This document shows positions 33,489 to 44,800 of a stretch of DNA of 64,000 nt, piece after piece. This stretch comes from an uncultured Candidatus Saccharibacteria bacterium (GTDB lineage: Bacteria > Patescibacteriota > Saccharimonadia > Saccharimonadales > Saccharimonadaceae): NCBI GenBank assembly GCA_938045445.1, contig CALIMM010000006.1, forward strand, positions 5,791-69,790, written 5' to 3'. How positions within the stretch are numbered: position 1 is the stretch's first letter; every line of letters begins with the position of its first letter. The translations under genes and the position numbers were made by a program. Under the pieces are notes generated by a model, which did no database searches, was not told where the DNA came from, and saw only the letters and a program-made list of their open reading frames with translations.

Positions 33489-35477
33489 ATGAACAAACAA
33501 GTAGATAATGGATCGTATGACGGTTCGCAAATTCAGGTGCTCGAGGGTCTCGAGCCAGTCCGCAAGCGCCCGGGGATGTATATTGGTAGCACGGGCTATG
33601 ATGGCGTGCACCACTTGATTAAGGAGATTGCTGATAACTCTATCGATGAAGCGATTGCCGGCTATGCCTCGCGCGTCGATGTACGTATCTTGGCCGATGG
33701 TGGCCTGATGGTGACGGACAATGGGCGCGGTATCCCAGTAGACAAGCACCCCAAGACTGGCCTGAGTACACTCGAGACAGTGCTGACGGTGCTACACGCT
33801 GGTGGTAAGTTTGGTGGCGGTGGCTACAAGGTGTCGTCTGGTTTGCACGGTGTGGGCTCGAGCGTGGTTAATGCGCTGTCCAGCCGTCTCGTGGCTGAGG
33901 TGGTGCGCAAAGGACGCCTCTATCGGATTGAATTTGAGCGTGGCCATACTACTGTACCACTCAAGAATAAGGGCAAAACCGACCGGCCCGATGGCACAAC
34001 GATTATCTTCTATCCCGATCCGACCATCTTTAAAGAGACAGTCGACTTCGACTACAAGTGGGTGGTGCACTACCTTCGCCACCAAGCTTACCTCACGAAA
34101 GGCGTCTACACTACTGTGTACGACGAGCGCACCACGCAGCGCCAGGCCTTTTATTTCGAGGGAGGGATTCGCAGTTATGTCAAGAACCTTAACGTTGGTA
34201 AAGATGTGCTGAGCGACGATGTCTTTTATGTGGAAAAGCAAGTCGAGGACTCGATGATCGAGGTGGCGGTGCAATACAACGATACCTACGTCGAAACCGT
34301 CCGACCTTTCGCCAACAACGTGCTCACCCCTGATGGTGGGACACACCTTGTGGGCTTTCGCGCAGCGATGACCCGTGTTATTAATGACTATGCGCGCAAG
34401 AATAGTCTCCTCAAGGAGAAGGATGACAACCTTTCGGGCGATGACATCCGCGAGGGGCTCACTGCTGTTATCCTCGTCAAGCTGCCTGACCCGCAGTTTG
34501 AAGGCCAAACCAAGAATAAACTTGGTAACCCTGAGGTGCGGCGTTACGTTGACCAAGTGATGAGCGAGTATTTCTCGTACTATCTAGAAGAAAATCCGGC
34601 GGTGGCTAAGAAGATCGTCGGCAAAGCAACACTGGCTGCCCGAGCTCGCAAGGCTGCCCGAGCGGCGCGTGATACCGTGATCCGCAAAGGGGCGCTTGAT
34701 GGCGCCAGCCTGCCAGGCAAGCTGGCCGATTGCTCCAGCAAAAATCCTGAAGAGTGTGAGCTCTACATTGTGGAGGGTGACTCGGCTGGTGGCTCGGCCA
34801 AGACAGGGCGCGACAGCCGTACTCAGGCTATCTTGCCACTGCGTGGTAAGGTGCTTAACACCGAGCGTGCCCGCCTCGACAAAATGTACGCCAACCGTGA
34901 GATCCTCAGCCTCATCAAGGGTATGGGTGTGGGGATTGGTGACACCTTCGACATCAAGGGGTTGCGCTACAATCGCATCATTATCATGACTGATGCCGAT
35001 GTCGACGGCAGCCACATTGCCACACTGCTCATGACCTTCTTCTTCCGCTATATGCAGCCGGTGGTGGAGGCAGGGCATATCTATTTGGCTAAGCCGCCTC
35101 TGTTTAAGCTCCGTCTCTCGGGCAACAAGCAAGAATATATCTATAACGAAGAAGCGCTCGAGGCCTACTACGACGAGCAGATTGCAGCGCGTAAGGCCCG
35201 TGGGGTAGAGATAGACCCAAGCGAGCCCCGCATCAAACAAGCTGGCCTGAGTGAGTCCGCTCTGCAACGCTACAAGGGTTTGGGTGAGATGGATGCCGAC
35301 CAGCTGTGGGAGACGACGATGAACCCCGAGCACCGCGTGCTCGTGCAAGTCCAGCTGGAGGATGCCGAGCGTGCCGACACAATCTTTACCAAGCTAATGG
35401 GCAACGAAGTAAGCGTGCGCAAGAACTTCATCCAGGCCAACGCTGCAAAGGTCAGCCTAGAGGAGCTTGATATCTAA
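33489..35477 (+). CDS. gyrB: DNA gyrase subunit B
   Basis: This is the ATPase subunit of gyrase. The 662-residue protein has the GHKL domain (EIADNSIDEA, VTDNGRGIPV, GLHGVGSSVVNALS), a transducer domain, the TOPRIM domain (EGDSAGGSAKTGRD, DADVDGSHI) and the C-terminal GyrB motif (YKGLGEMDADQLWETTM). Length is that of the compact GyrB without the proteobacterial insert. TACAAT lies about 55 nt upstream. It is followed 3-21 nt later by gyrA, forming a gyrBA operon. No dnaA, dnaN or recF is adjacent. Confidence 0.98.
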   Translation: MNKQVDNGSYDGSQIQVLEGLEPVRKRPGMYIGSTGYDGVHHLIKEIADNSIDEAIAGYASRVDVRILADGGLMVTDNGRGIPVDKHPKTGLSTLETVLTVLHAGGKFGGGGYKVSSGLHGVGSSVVNALSSRLVAEVVRKGRLYRIEFERGHTTVPLKNKGKTDRPDGTTIIFYPDPTIFKETVDFDYKWVVHYLRHQAYLTKGVYTTVYDERTTQRQAFYFEGGIRSYVKNLNVGKDVLSDDVFYVEKQVEDSMIEVAVQYNDTYVETVRPFANNVLTPDGGTHLVGFRAAMTRVINDYARKNSLLKEKDDNLSGDDIREGLTAVILVKLPDPQFEGQTKNKLGNPEVRRYVDQVMSEYFSYYLEENPAVAKKIVGKATLAARARKAARAARDTVIRKGALDGASLPGKLADCSSKNPEECELYIVEGDSAGGSAKTGRDSRTQAILPLRGKVLNTERARLDKMYANREILSLIKGMGVGIGDTFDIKGLRYNRIIIMTDADVDGSHIATLLMTFFFRYMQPVVEAGHIYLAKPPLFKLRLSGNKQEYIYNEEALEAYYDEQIAARKARGVEIDPSEPRIKQAGLSESALQRYKGLGEMDADQLWETTMNPEHRVLVQVQLEDAERADTIFTKLMGNEVSVRKNFIQANAAKVSLEELDI

Positions 35478-35498
35478 TCTATGAACGAGGAACATACA

Positions 35499-38021
35499 AT
35501 GCAGCCAGAAGATAACCAACCAACCACCCCAGCTACCATACCTGACCAGAGCCACTCGCGCAGTGTGGAGGTCCGTACCGTCGAGGACGTGATGGAGGAT
35601 AACTTCCTGCGCTATTCGATGTCGGTCATTGTTGACCGTGCGCTGCCTGATGTACGTGATGGCATGAAGCCTGTCCATCGTCGCATCGTCTATGTGATGG
35701 ACAAAATGGGCATCGGTCCAACGTCCAAGACGATCAAGAGTGCTCAGATCGTTGGTGAGGTGATGGGTAAATACCACCCACACGGCGATAGCTCTATCTA
35801 CGATGCCATGGTGCGTATGGCTCAAGACTGGGTTGAGCGCTACCCGCTGGTACAGGGGCAGGGGAACTTTGGCTCGATGGACGGCGACCCGCCTGCTGCA
35901 ATGCGCTACACTGAGGCAAAAATGACGCGTGTGTCGGAGGCGCTCCTGGCAGATATCGATAAAGAAACCGTCCCATTCCGCGACACCTACGATGCCACGC
36001 GCCAAGAGCCGACTGTCTTGCCAGCCAAGCTACCCAACTTGCTGCTCAACGGCCAGGTTGGTATTGCCGTTGGTATGGCAACGAACATCCCCACCCACAA
36101 CCTTGGTGAGGTGGTTGATGCCACAGTCGAGCTCATCAACAACCCCGACGCCACGCTGGATGACCTCATGCAGCACATCAAAGGCCCGGACTTTCCAACT
36201 GGCGCCGTGGTCTATGGTGGCGCGCCAATGCGCCAGGCCTACGCTACTGGTCGTGGTAGCGTGACGATGCGCGCCGTGGCGGCCATCGAGGAGACGAAGA
36301 AGCGTGGGCGCTACCGCATCGTCATTACAGAAATGCCTTATGGTGTTAATAAAGCAACGCTGATTGAGAAAATTGCCGACCTCGTCCACGAGAAAAAGCT
36401 CACTTCCATTAGTGACTTGCGCGATGAGTCGGCTCGGGGTAATGTGCGTGTTGTTATCGACCTCAAAAAGGATGCCTACCCCAAGAAGGTGCTCAACCAG
36501 CTCTACAAGCTCACCGCGCTGCAGACTAACTTCCACTACAACATGCTAGCGCTTGTGCCCAGCAGCGAGAACGCGATGCGTCTCCAGCCACGGGTACTTG
36601 GCCTGCACGATATCCTTGGTGAGTTTATCACTCACCGGCGCATTGTAGTGCGCCGCCGCACTGAATATGAGCTCAAGAAGGCGAAGGCACGAGCGCATAT
36701 TCTTGAAGGGCTCAAGATCGCGCTTGATAACATCGATGAGGTCGTCAAGCTAATCCGAGCAAGTAAGAATTACAGCGATGCTTTACAGGGGTTGATGGAG
36801 CGTTTTGCGCTCAGCGAAATCCAGGGTAAGGCGATTCTTGCTATGCAGCTGCGCAAGCTGACCGGCCTTGATCGCCAAGAGATCGAAGACGAGCTGCGCT
36901 ATCTGCGCGAGCTCATCAAGCAGCTAGAGGCTATCCTGGCCGATGAGAATGAGATCCTGCGCCTTATCAAAGAGGAACTGCTCGAGATGAAGGAGAAGTA
37001 CGGTGACGAGCGCCGCACCAAGATCATCGACCACGAGCTAGGCAAATTCAGCGACGAAGAGCTCATCCCTGAGGAAGAGACCGTTGTCATTCTCACAGCA
37101 GAGAATTACATCAAGCGTACTTTAGTGAGTGAATACCGCCGCCAAAACAGAGGTGGCAAGGGCAAGCGTGGCATGTCTACTAAGGAAGAAGATGGCATTG
37201 ATCAGCTCATTCCGGCCAACACCCACGACTGGCTGCTCTTCTTTACCAACAAGGGTCGGGTCTTCCGCCTCAAGGCGTACGAAGTGCCTGCTGCCAGCCT
37301 TGTGGCCAAAGGCGTTGCGGCGGTCAACTTGCTCCAGCTCCAGCCTGAAGAGAAAATTACATCAATTATCAACCACGCTAAAGATGCAAGTGATGATGGC
37401 TACCTCTTTATGGCTACAACCAAGGGTACTGTGAAAAAGACAACATTACGAGACTACGCCAACATCCGCACCAATGGCCTCATCACCATCAAACTCGACG
37501 ATGGCGATGAGCTGCGCTGGATCAAACAGACCAATGGTGACAATGATGTAATAGTCTCAACATCAGCTGGTCAGGCAGTGCGCTTTAGCGAGACAGAGTG
37601 CCGACCAATGGGCCGCGTTGCTCGTGGCGTGCGTGGTGTACGCCTCCGCCCCGATGATACGGTGGTAGGGATGGACATCGTCACCAGTAGCGACCAGCAA
37701 TTGCTTGTCATTAGCCAAAACGGCTACGGCAAGATTACCAAAGCAGCCAACTTCCCCTGCCATAAGCGAGGTGGGGTTGGTATCAAAGCAGCAGTTGTCA
37801 CCGCCAAGACTGGGCCGATTATCGCTGTGCAGACTCTTGAGCCTGACGCCACTGAGGCACTCCTCATTAGCCAAAACGGCCAAACCATCCGTGTGGCGCT
37901 CCAAGATATCCCAACGCTTGGCCGCACCACTCAGGGTGTGCGAGTGATGCGCCTTGCTAAGGATGACACTGTCTCATCGATCGGCATTGTGCGCGAAAAA
38001 GACGAGGATAAGGAGGCATAA
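35499..38021 (+). CDS. gyrA: DNA gyrase subunit A
   Basis: This is the DNA-cleavage subunit. The 840-residue protein has the winged-helix and tower region with HPHGDSSIYDAMVRMAQDW (Ser and Asp at the E. coli 83 and 87 positions are the quinolone-sensitive residues), the catalytic Tyr in AAMRYTEAKM, and a six-bladed C-terminal pinwheel with GyrA box (QNRGGKGKRGM). The GyrA box supports gyrase rather than topoisomerase IV. Start 35499 is chosen because GAGGA lies 7 nt upstream. ATG 35481 is possible. An ACAGAGGT octamer encodes part of the GyrA box (37147-37154). Confidence 0.97.
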   Translation: MQPEDNQPTTPATIPDQSHSRSVEVRTVEDVMEDNFLRYSMSVIVDRALPDVRDGMKPVHRRIVYVMDKMGIGPTSKTIKSAQIVGEVMGKYHPHGDSSIYDAMVRMAQDWVERYPLVQGQGNFGSMDGDPPAAMRYTEAKMTRVSEALLADIDKETVPFRDTYDATRQEPTVLPAKLPNLLLNGQVGIAVGMATNIPTHNLGEVVDATVELINNPDATLDDLMQHIKGPDFPTGAVVYGGAPMRQAYATGRGSVTMRAVAAIEETKKRGRYRIVITEMPYGVNKATLIEKIADLVHEKKLTSISDLRDESARGNVRVVIDLKKDAYPKKVLNQLYKLTALQTNFHYNMLALVPSSENAMRLQPRVLGLHDILGEFITHRRIVVRRRTEYELKKAKARAHILEGLKIALDNIDEVVKLIRASKNYSDALQGLMERFALSEIQGKAILAMQLRKLTGLDRQEIEDELRYLRELIKQLEAILADENEILRLIKEELLEMKEKYGDERRTKIIDHELGKFSDEELIPEEETVVILTAENYIKRTLVSEYRRQNRGGKGKRGMSTKEEDGIDQLIPANTHDWLLFFTNKGRVFRLKAYEVPAASLVAKGVAAVNLLQLQPEEKITSIINHAKDASDDGYLFMATTKGTVKKTTLRDYANIRTNGLITIKLDDGDELRWIKQTNGDNDVIVSTSAGQAVRFSETECRPMGRVARGVRGVRLRPDDTVVGMDIVTSSDQQLLVISQNGYGKITKAANFPCHKRGGVGIKAAVVTAKTGPIIAVQTLEPDATEALLISQNGQTIRVALQDIPTLGRTTQGVRVMRLAKDDTVSSIGIVREKDEDKEA

Positions 38022-38023
38022 CT

Positions 38024-38458
38024 ATGCCATGGTACCTCTCGCCATATATTGTGGCCATCGCCATCAGCTGGGCAATTGCTCACGTCATTAAGTTTGCAAT
38101 TGCCCACGCCAAAGGCAAGGTGCTGGACTTTACCCATCAGCTCTTCATCTCTGGCGGCATGCCTAGCTCGCATGCCGCCACATCGTTGTCTGTCTGGACG
38201 GTGCTGGTGCTGCAGCAGGGGCTGCAGTCGCCACTGGTTGGTGTGACAACGCTACTTGTGCTCATTATTTGCTACGATGCTGTCAAGGTGCGGCGCTCAT
38301 CAGGCGAGCAGGGTATTGCTATCCAGCAGGTCATCAAGAAGACTGGGGTCGACGTCACGTTGCCGCGGGCTGCGCAGGGACACACACCACTCGAGATCTT
38401 CGTTGGGTCGTTGCTTGGCGTGCTTGTGGGTGTAGTTGTATTTTTTGCGACAAAATAA
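38024..38458 (+). CDS. Divergent PAP2-family membrane protein (DUF212)
   Basis: The 144-residue protein has the DUF212 pattern: a first helix, FISGGMPSSHAATS in the phosphatase motif 2 region, YDAVKVRRSSGEQG, and GHTPLEIFVGSLLG. Homologues are distant acid phosphatase/VanZ-like membrane proteins that may act on lipid phosphates. It starts 3 nt after gyrA (TAACTATG) and is presumably co-transcribed. It ends just before the 16S promoter. Confidence 0.88.
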   Translation: MPWYLSPYIVAIAISWAIAHVIKFAIAHAKGKVLDFTHQLFISGGMPSSHAATSLSVWTVLVLQQGLQSPLVGVTTLLVLIICYDAVKVRRSSGEQGIAIQQVIKKTGVDVTLPRAAQGHTPLEIFVGSLLGVLVGVVVFFATK

Positions 38459-38471
38459 TCGCAAAAAAGTG

Positions 38472-38500
38472 TTGACCATCCGCAAAAAATACGCTATGAT
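38472..38500 (+). promoter_or_regulatory. 16S rRNA promoter
   Basis: TTGACC at 38472-38477, a 17-bp spacer and TATGAT at 38495-38500. Confidence 0.85.
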
Positions 38501-38555
38501 GGTTTCAGTCTGGTTGAGGGAACGAAAACAAGAACCAACAACGAGACGTTTTGTA

Positions 38556-38575
38556 TCTTAACAATTTAGTTGTGC
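38556..38575 (+). promoter_or_regulatory. boxA-like sequence and 5-prime arm of the pre-16S processing stem
   Basis: TCTTAACAATTTAGTTGTGC can pair over 20 bp (one G-U) with 40271-40290, downstream of 16S. CTTAACA also resembles the antitermination boxA. A similar TTTAACAATTTAG precedes 23S at about 49037. Confidence 0.75.
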
Positions 38576-38656
38576 AATAATCATCGTCAGTCTATTTTTG
38601 AGTTATAGACGCTTCCCAACAGGGAAGCATCTTTTATGAAAAGTACATCTTTTCTT

Positions 38657-40133
<1,477 letters not shown>

Positions 40134-40291
40134 CTAGGGAGTATGAATGCCTGATAGCTGAGTAATCACTATCAGAGCTAGGTCGGTCTCGTAAATATGC
40201 TGAGCTTACATATTTACAGTAACCCTTCGGGGTGAGACAAAGCTTACACTAAAGTGACGAGATGAGGATTGCACAACTAAGTTGTTAAGAG

Positions 40292-40318
40292 ATAGCCCAG
40301 ATTGCTGGGCTATTTTTT
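40292..40318 (+). terminator. Terminator of the 16S unit
   Basis: ATAGCCCAG pairs with CTGGGCTAT and is followed by T6, directly after the 3-prime arm of the processing stem (40271-40290). Confidence 0.85.
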
Positions 40319-40655
40319 GTGAGAAGAAATACTATATGTACCACAGGCCAAGTGGGTGGTGTGGTATTAACAACATTAACCAATCACCAAAGGTGACTGC
40401 CAGCTATGATTGATCACTCTCGCATCGCACTCTAGACGCCTGAGTTGTTGCTTGCTGCTATGCGAGTCCTAGACTAGCTTGTGGGTAGGCTGTATGCGTA
40501 ATGATCACTATAAGCATAATGCTGGTACTCAGCTGTGAATGGGTTATACAGCGCAAGAAAAACAAACACTATTCGACGATAGGGTAGAGCAAAAGACACT
40601 AGTAACCAAAAAGGAGCGCCGCAGCACTCCTCATTGCCTCTCAAGCGAGGTTCCT

Positions 40656-40892
40656 CTAGCTGAAGTGAAAGAACAGCCCAAGAAACGCTCGCAGGATCAT
40701 ATCATGCAGGTTGGTCATGACAAGCAGGCCCAGCCCGCAGCCGATTAACCCCCACATCTGGTAGCGGCTGTAGCTGCCGATGTCATCGCTAAACATATCT
40801 GACAGCTGGCGGTGCCACACGACAATGCAGCCACCAACGATCAAGATAAGTGTACCGATGAAGAACGATCCCCAACTAAATGTATATTGCAT
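40656..40892 (-). CDS. Small two-helix membrane protein
   Basis: The family is not recognised. The 78-residue protein has two clear hydrophobic helices (about 9-27 and 45-63) joined by a polar loop. TATACT ends 7 nt before the ATG at 40892 on the minus strand, the same leaderless layout as other genes here, which supports a real gene. It is read against the rRNA direction inside the 16S-23S interval, divergent from the tRNA-Ala promoter. Confidence 0.6.
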   Translation of the reverse strand: MQYTFSWGSFFIGTLILIVGGCIVVWHRQLSDMFSDDIGSYSRYQMWGLIGCGLGLLVMTNLHDMILRAFLGLFFHFS

Positions 40893-40908
40893 AATATCTA
40901 GTATACTC

Positions 40909-40937
40909 TTGTACTGGCGAAAAATCTATGCTAATAT
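40909..40937 (+). promoter_or_regulatory. Promoter of the tRNA Ala-Ile-Val cluster
   Basis: TTGTAC at 40909-40914, a 17-bp spacer and TAATAT at 40932-40937. Confidence 0.7.
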
Positions 40938-40973
40938 GGAACAGGTTCAGCGACAGAGTGCGCGAACGAACGC

Positions 40974-41050
40974 GGGGATATAGCTCAGTTGATTAGAGCA
41001 CCTGCTTTGCAAGCAGGGGGTCCAGGGTTTGAGTCCCTGTATCTCCACCA
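40974..41050 (+). tRNA. tRNA-Ala (TGC)
   Basis: Acceptor GGGGATA/TATCTCC, anticodon loop TTTGCAA reading TGC, T loop TTTGAGT. CCA is encoded. Confidence 0.96.
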
Positions 41051-41115
41051 TTCGCATGGGGTGGTATGGGCTTACGTCCATCCCACTCCACCAATTTTTT
41101 TGCTTGTTGGTGTAG

Positions 41116-41192
41116 GGGCGATTAGCTCAGCTGGTTAGAGCGCGTCACTGATAATGACGAGGTCGGTGGTTCAAGTCCTCCATCGCCCACCA
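41116..41192 (+). tRNA. tRNA-Ile (GAT)
   Basis: Acceptor GGGCGAT/ATCGCCC, anticodon loop CTGATAA reading GAT, T loop TTCAAGT. CCA is encoded. Confidence 0.96.
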
Positions 41193-41220
41193 GATAAGCA
41201 AGTGTGACATCACAAAATGT

Positions 41221-41297
41221 GGGCGCTTAGCTCAGTTGGCTAGAGCATCTCGTTTACACCGAGAGGGTCGGGGGTTCGAGTCCCTCAGCGCCCACCA
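41221..41297 (+). tRNA. tRNA-Val (TAC), integration target
   Basis: Acceptor GGGCGCT/AGCGCCC, anticodon loop TTTACAC reading TAC, T loop TTCGAGT. CCA is encoded. Its last six bases are the first six of the 27-bp attL repeat, so the mobile element sits at its 3-prime end and leaves the tRNA intact. Confidence 0.96.
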
Positions 41298-43419
41298 CAA
41301 GCTCCGTATACGAACCCTTGGCCTGAGTAACAGGGGTAGGAGCCAAATCACTACCTGAATTGCATCGACTGCGTCCGTCCACATCGTGGACGGGCGTTCT
41401 TGTTATGGGTGCGTCGCAGTCTGCCGTCTGGCTGGGTGCTGCGCCCATCGCTGCTTGCTGCGCTGCCCGCCGTAGCTGCTGGCTGCCGAGCTGGTCGAAG
41501 GGTGAGGCCAGCTCTCCAGTGACGGCGGTGTGGCTCGCGGGGTCGATGATGGAGATGGTGGCTGGTGCCGTCGACTCGGGGTGGTTGCCTCCAGCGCTGC
41601 CTGGCTCAGCCGATGCGCCCTGCTGTGTGGTGAGGCTGTTCTGCTCTGTGGTGCCTGACGCTTCGCTGTGGTTGTTCTCAACCGCTGAGTTGGCCGGCTG
41701 GCCGCCAGCGCCTGATCCGATGGCTGATGCTTTACTTTCCGCCACTGCGGACGCGTCACCCTTCTGCGCAGTGCTGGTCTGCTTGCCGCTTCCAGTGCTG
41801 ACTGCTCCGGTTCGTCGCCCTGCCTTCAGGCTCGTCTGCAAGGCTGGTGGTGGGATGATGGGGCAGCCATCGTCATCCACTGCCGGATTGACCAAGATGC
41901 GCTCGAAGAACACTTGATTCAGCAACTTCTTCAGGCGATCCGGCGCCGCCAAGTACAGCCGCTGACAGTCCTCCAGCAGGTCGAGCGCCTGGGTGAGGTG
42001 CTGCTCTACCAGGGCGGCGTCAGCCGTGTAGCCGTCCAGTTCGCGCTGGATGGCAAGGATGCTGCTGGTCAGTTGCTCTTGTTCCTTCTTGAGCAGATCT
42101 AGAGGGATGGCTCCCTCATAGTGGGCTTCGAGCAGCTTGTGGCGCTGATCTTCCAGCTGTTGCTGCTGCGTGGTCAGACGTTGGATGTCTTGCTGGCGGT
42201 TGGCCTGGATGTGTGCGAACTCCGCGCGCAGGTAGCGCTCGATTTCGCGACGGTCAACGCTACTGAGACGTATTTGCTGGTAGAGCTCGGCCACGCGGGC
42301 TTCCACCTCGTCGATGAGCACCGCCTTGAAGGTGCAGTCATGAACCCGGTGTCGCCTAGCACAGACGAAGTAGTGGTAGGTGCGGCTGGTGCGCGAGGTG
42401 GCGTGCTGCACCAGCAGGCGGGCACCACACTGGCCGCAGACGATGGTGCTCTTGAGGTGATGGTTGTGCATGCGCTGCCGCTCGCCGTTGGTGTGAGCCG
42501 CCAGGATGTCCTGCACCGTCTGCCAGGTGGCGGCGTCCACGAGAGGCTCGTGCGCTCCGGGGTACTCCACGCCTTGGAAGGAGATAATGCCCTTGTAGTA
42601 GGGGTTACGCAGCAGCGTCTGCAAGAGTCTGACCGAGACAGGGTTGGTCGGTTTGCGGGCAGTTGGCGGGATGGTGAGGCCGCGGTTGTTAAGGTGCTCC
42701 GCCAACCCCCGCACCGTCCAGTTACCCGTCGCATACTCCGTGAAAGCCAGCCGGATGAGTGGTGCGCGCTCCTCATCTAGCTCAACCGTCCGAACCTCTC
42801 TCCCGTTCTCGTCTCTGGCGCGGACGTTGAGGTAGCCGAGTGGTGCCTTGCCCAGCGTCCCACCGTTTCTGGCTTTCTCGCCCATCCCCTTGATGACCTC
42901 ATTGGCGAGGTTCCGGGAGTAGAACTCGGCGATGGAGCTCATGATGCCGTGGAGGAGCATGCCGCCAGGCGTCTGGTCGATGTTTTCACTCGTCGACACC
43001 AGCCGTACACCCGCCTCCTCGAACGCCCGGTTAATCTCCACATCATCCGCCCTATTACGAGCTAACCGATCTAACTTATGGACGATGACATAGTCAATCC
43101 CACCGTCTTCCTTGAGGTACGCCAGCATCTTCTGCAGCTCAGGCCGGTTTGCACTACGAGCCGACTCACCACGGTCGGCAAACTCCTTAACCACCAGCGC
43201 ACCCATCGACTGGGCTTTGCGCTTGTTGGCTTCCCGCTGAGCCGGCAGGGAGAAGCCCTCCTCCGACCCGCCACGTTGGGCCTGCTCGCGGGTGGAGACG
43301 CGGATGTATGAGACGGCACGCTTGGGAGTGAGCTGGGCGGCCATGGCGGTGAAGGGATCCACTCCGGCCGCTGCCGTGCCGCCTTGCACTGCGCCTGGTT
43401 GTGTTGTTCCTGCTGTCAT
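41254..43419 (-). CDS. Large serine recombinase (integrase), C-terminus altered by integration
   Basis: This is the element's integrase. The 721-residue frame has a resolvase domain with nucleophile Ser42 (YIRVSTREQ), a recombinase domain (about 210-310), a zinc ribbon (CGQC...C...C), a coiled coil (about 430-500), FFERILVNP, and a long low-complexity tail. Start 43419 follows AAAGGAGG by 6 nt. The frame crosses attL and its last 12-13 codons and stop are antisense tRNA-Val (VGAEGLEPPTLSV), a host-provided end. In the excised circle, codon 709 would continue in frame into the HTH ORF at the other end. The real gene is therefore probably longer and split here. Confidence 0.9.
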   Translation of the reverse strand: MTAGTTQPGAVQGGTAAAGVDPFTAMAAQLTPKRAVSYIRVSTREQAQRGGSEEGFSLPAQREANKRKAQSMGALVVKEFADRGESARSANRPELQKMLAYLKEDGGIDYVIVHKLDRLARNRADDVEINRAFEEAGVRLVSTSENIDQTPGGMLLHGIMSSIAEFYSRNLANEVIKGMGEKARNGGTLGKAPLGYLNVRARDENGREVRTVELDEERAPLIRLAFTEYATGNWTVRGLAEHLNNRGLTIPPTARKPTNPVSVRLLQTLLRNPYYKGIISFQGVEYPGAHEPLVDAATWQTVQDILAAHTNGERQRMHNHHLKSTIVCGQCGARLLVQHATSRTSRTYHYFVCARRHRVHDCTFKAVLIDEVEARVAELYQQIRLSSVDRREIERYLRAEFAHIQANRQQDIQRLTTQQQQLEDQRHKLLEAHYEGAIPLDLLKKEQEQLTSSILAIQRELDGYTADAALVEQHLTQALDLLEDCQRLYLAAPDRLKKLLNQVFFERILVNPAVDDDGCPIIPPPALQTSLKAGRRTGAVSTGSGKQTSTAQKGDASAVAESKASAIGSGAGGQPANSAVENNHSEASGTTEQNSLTTQQGASAEPGSAGGNHPESTAPATISIIDPASHTAVTGELASPFDQLGSQQLRRAAQQAAMGAAPSQTADCDAPITRTPVHDVDGRSRCNSGSDLAPTPVTQAKGSYTELVVGAEGLEPPTLSV
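41292..41318 (+). repeat. attL: attL (27-bp direct repeat)
   Basis: CCACCACAAGCTCCGTATAC plus seven more bases. It begins inside the tRNA-Val CCA end and is identical to 48278-48304. Confidence 0.9.
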
Positions 43420-44331
43420 ATGCATCCTCCTTTCGCCTACCATTTGTCTGGACATGCCAGTTGTCATGACTGGTATCTCTTTCCATTGACGCTCAGATGA
43501 CGCGAAAAGTCCAGTGCGAAGTATGGCGAAATGGAGCCGACCACAGATAGGCGAGGAGGCAGCACGGGCTGCGAAGTTCGCCAGGCAGGTGTGGCGCAGC
43601 ACTGACGCCCCAGCCGACTCCACCACCAGCCTGAGCAGAGGCGAAGCAACCGGACGACAGTGGCCGCCCCTGACGGCGCAGACAGCGGAGGAGGGGAGCC
43701 CACCAGGGGCTATGAGTCGCCGCCACAAAGCAGCGCCAAATCCCTAGATTGCGAGGGAAAGTGGGAGTGCTTGAGTGCAGCGATGCGTCGAGCGAAGCGT
43801 CTCAGAACAGCATGGACACCAATGACATAAACCTCAACGATACACGACACCTGTCGACTACACTCCCGGTGGCCCCGATATGCATCTGCCCGACACGGTC
43901 GAAAATTAGAACGGTCAAGAACTATGGCAAGTTACTTATGTCACAGTTCTTGATTATATACGAGTAGGTCCATATCATTAAGTACGACATACAGGCAGAC
44001 GGCCTAGACTGTCCCACGAGGGCAGTCTAGGCTTGTTGGGTTTTGAGACCTCTCACCTGACGGCGCACCACACATCGCTCACCCAATAGAAAAGGCCCAC
44101 TAACGAAAGAAGACCGCAATGCATCAAAACGGCAATAGGCAACAAATAACAACAAGCCGACCTCTAGATCAACCAGTCAGTTACAACAACACACATTTCT
44201 ACACTTTCTTCCCGAATGTATTCAGCAAAGACGGTCATTCGCCATGATTATGACCGTAAATTGCCGTAAGTTCTAGCATTTCCGAGTTGTTCCCTTGTTT
44301 CTAGTGTCGTGATTTGCTAATTTAGAAACAT
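43420..44331. other. Intergenic stretch of the mobile element
   Basis: It holds the recombinase SD and promoter region, a possible 74-codon ORF on the plus strand (43523-43747) with no convincing SD, and a strong hairpin CTAGACTGCC-type stem (GCCTAGACTGTCCC/GGGCAGTCTAGGC, about 44004-44034) likely to be a terminator. GC content falls sharply after about 43.75 kb. Confidence 0.45.
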
Positions 44332-44745
44332 ATGAAGGAACAACCGCCAGAAACCAACCCCTCCCACGATGAGAGAAAATGGTATGAAGACAGTCCTGGA
44401 GAGTTGCTTGCCAGGAAAATGGGCAAAACATCGGTAAGGGGAGCATCAAAAATGCCAATCTCAGAGAAACTTGAACGCCTACTCTATGGGGAAGAAAGCG
44501 ACGAATGGAGTAAGGAGCGCCTCAAGCCGTACGCATGGCGTCTTATGCCACCCGGCATGCGTAGCGCTAAAGGACTGTTGAATGAAGTTGCTTATCAAAC
44601 AGTGGAGCCGGGGCCAGTAATTTTGCTTAAGCAAGGCGACGCCAAAGCTCGGATTTTAGCAAAGAGGAAGGCACTCAAAGAGGAAGAAGGCACACCCTCC
44701 ACTCAGGAAGCGCAACAGAAAGACGACAATATCGAGAATCAGTAG
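44332..44745 (+). CDS. Hypothetical soluble cargo protein
   Basis: The family is not recognised. The 137-residue protein is hydrophilic and highly charged, with a Pro/Glu-rich start, a central region (KMPISEKLERLLYG, LKPYAWRLMPPGMRSAKGLL) that could be a small helical domain, and a Lys/Glu/Gln-rich tail. There is no SD and no membrane segment. It begins the AT-rich cargo block and is 55 nt before the large membrane protein, probably in one transcript. Confidence 0.55.
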   Translation: MKEQPPETNPSHDERKWYEDSPGELLARKMGKTSVRGASKMPISEKLERLLYGEESDEWSKERLKPYAWRLMPPGMRSAKGLLNEVAYQTVEPGPVILLKQGDAKARILAKRKALKEEEGTPSTQEAQQKDDNIENQ

Positions 44746-44800
44746 CGTACACTACTCCTGCCTCAAGTAGAGGCCTTCCATCACCGCTACTTGGTTTTCT

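Noticed and set aside
41254..41292. VGAEGLEPPTLSV as a native recombinase C-terminus
   Set aside because: These codons are the antisense strand of tRNA-Val, a known artefact at tRNA-integrated elements.
43523..43747. Small ORF divergent from the recombinase as a recombination directionality factor
   Set aside because: No SD, low-complexity composition, and it overlaps the recombinase's upstream shadow frames. Kept only as a mention.
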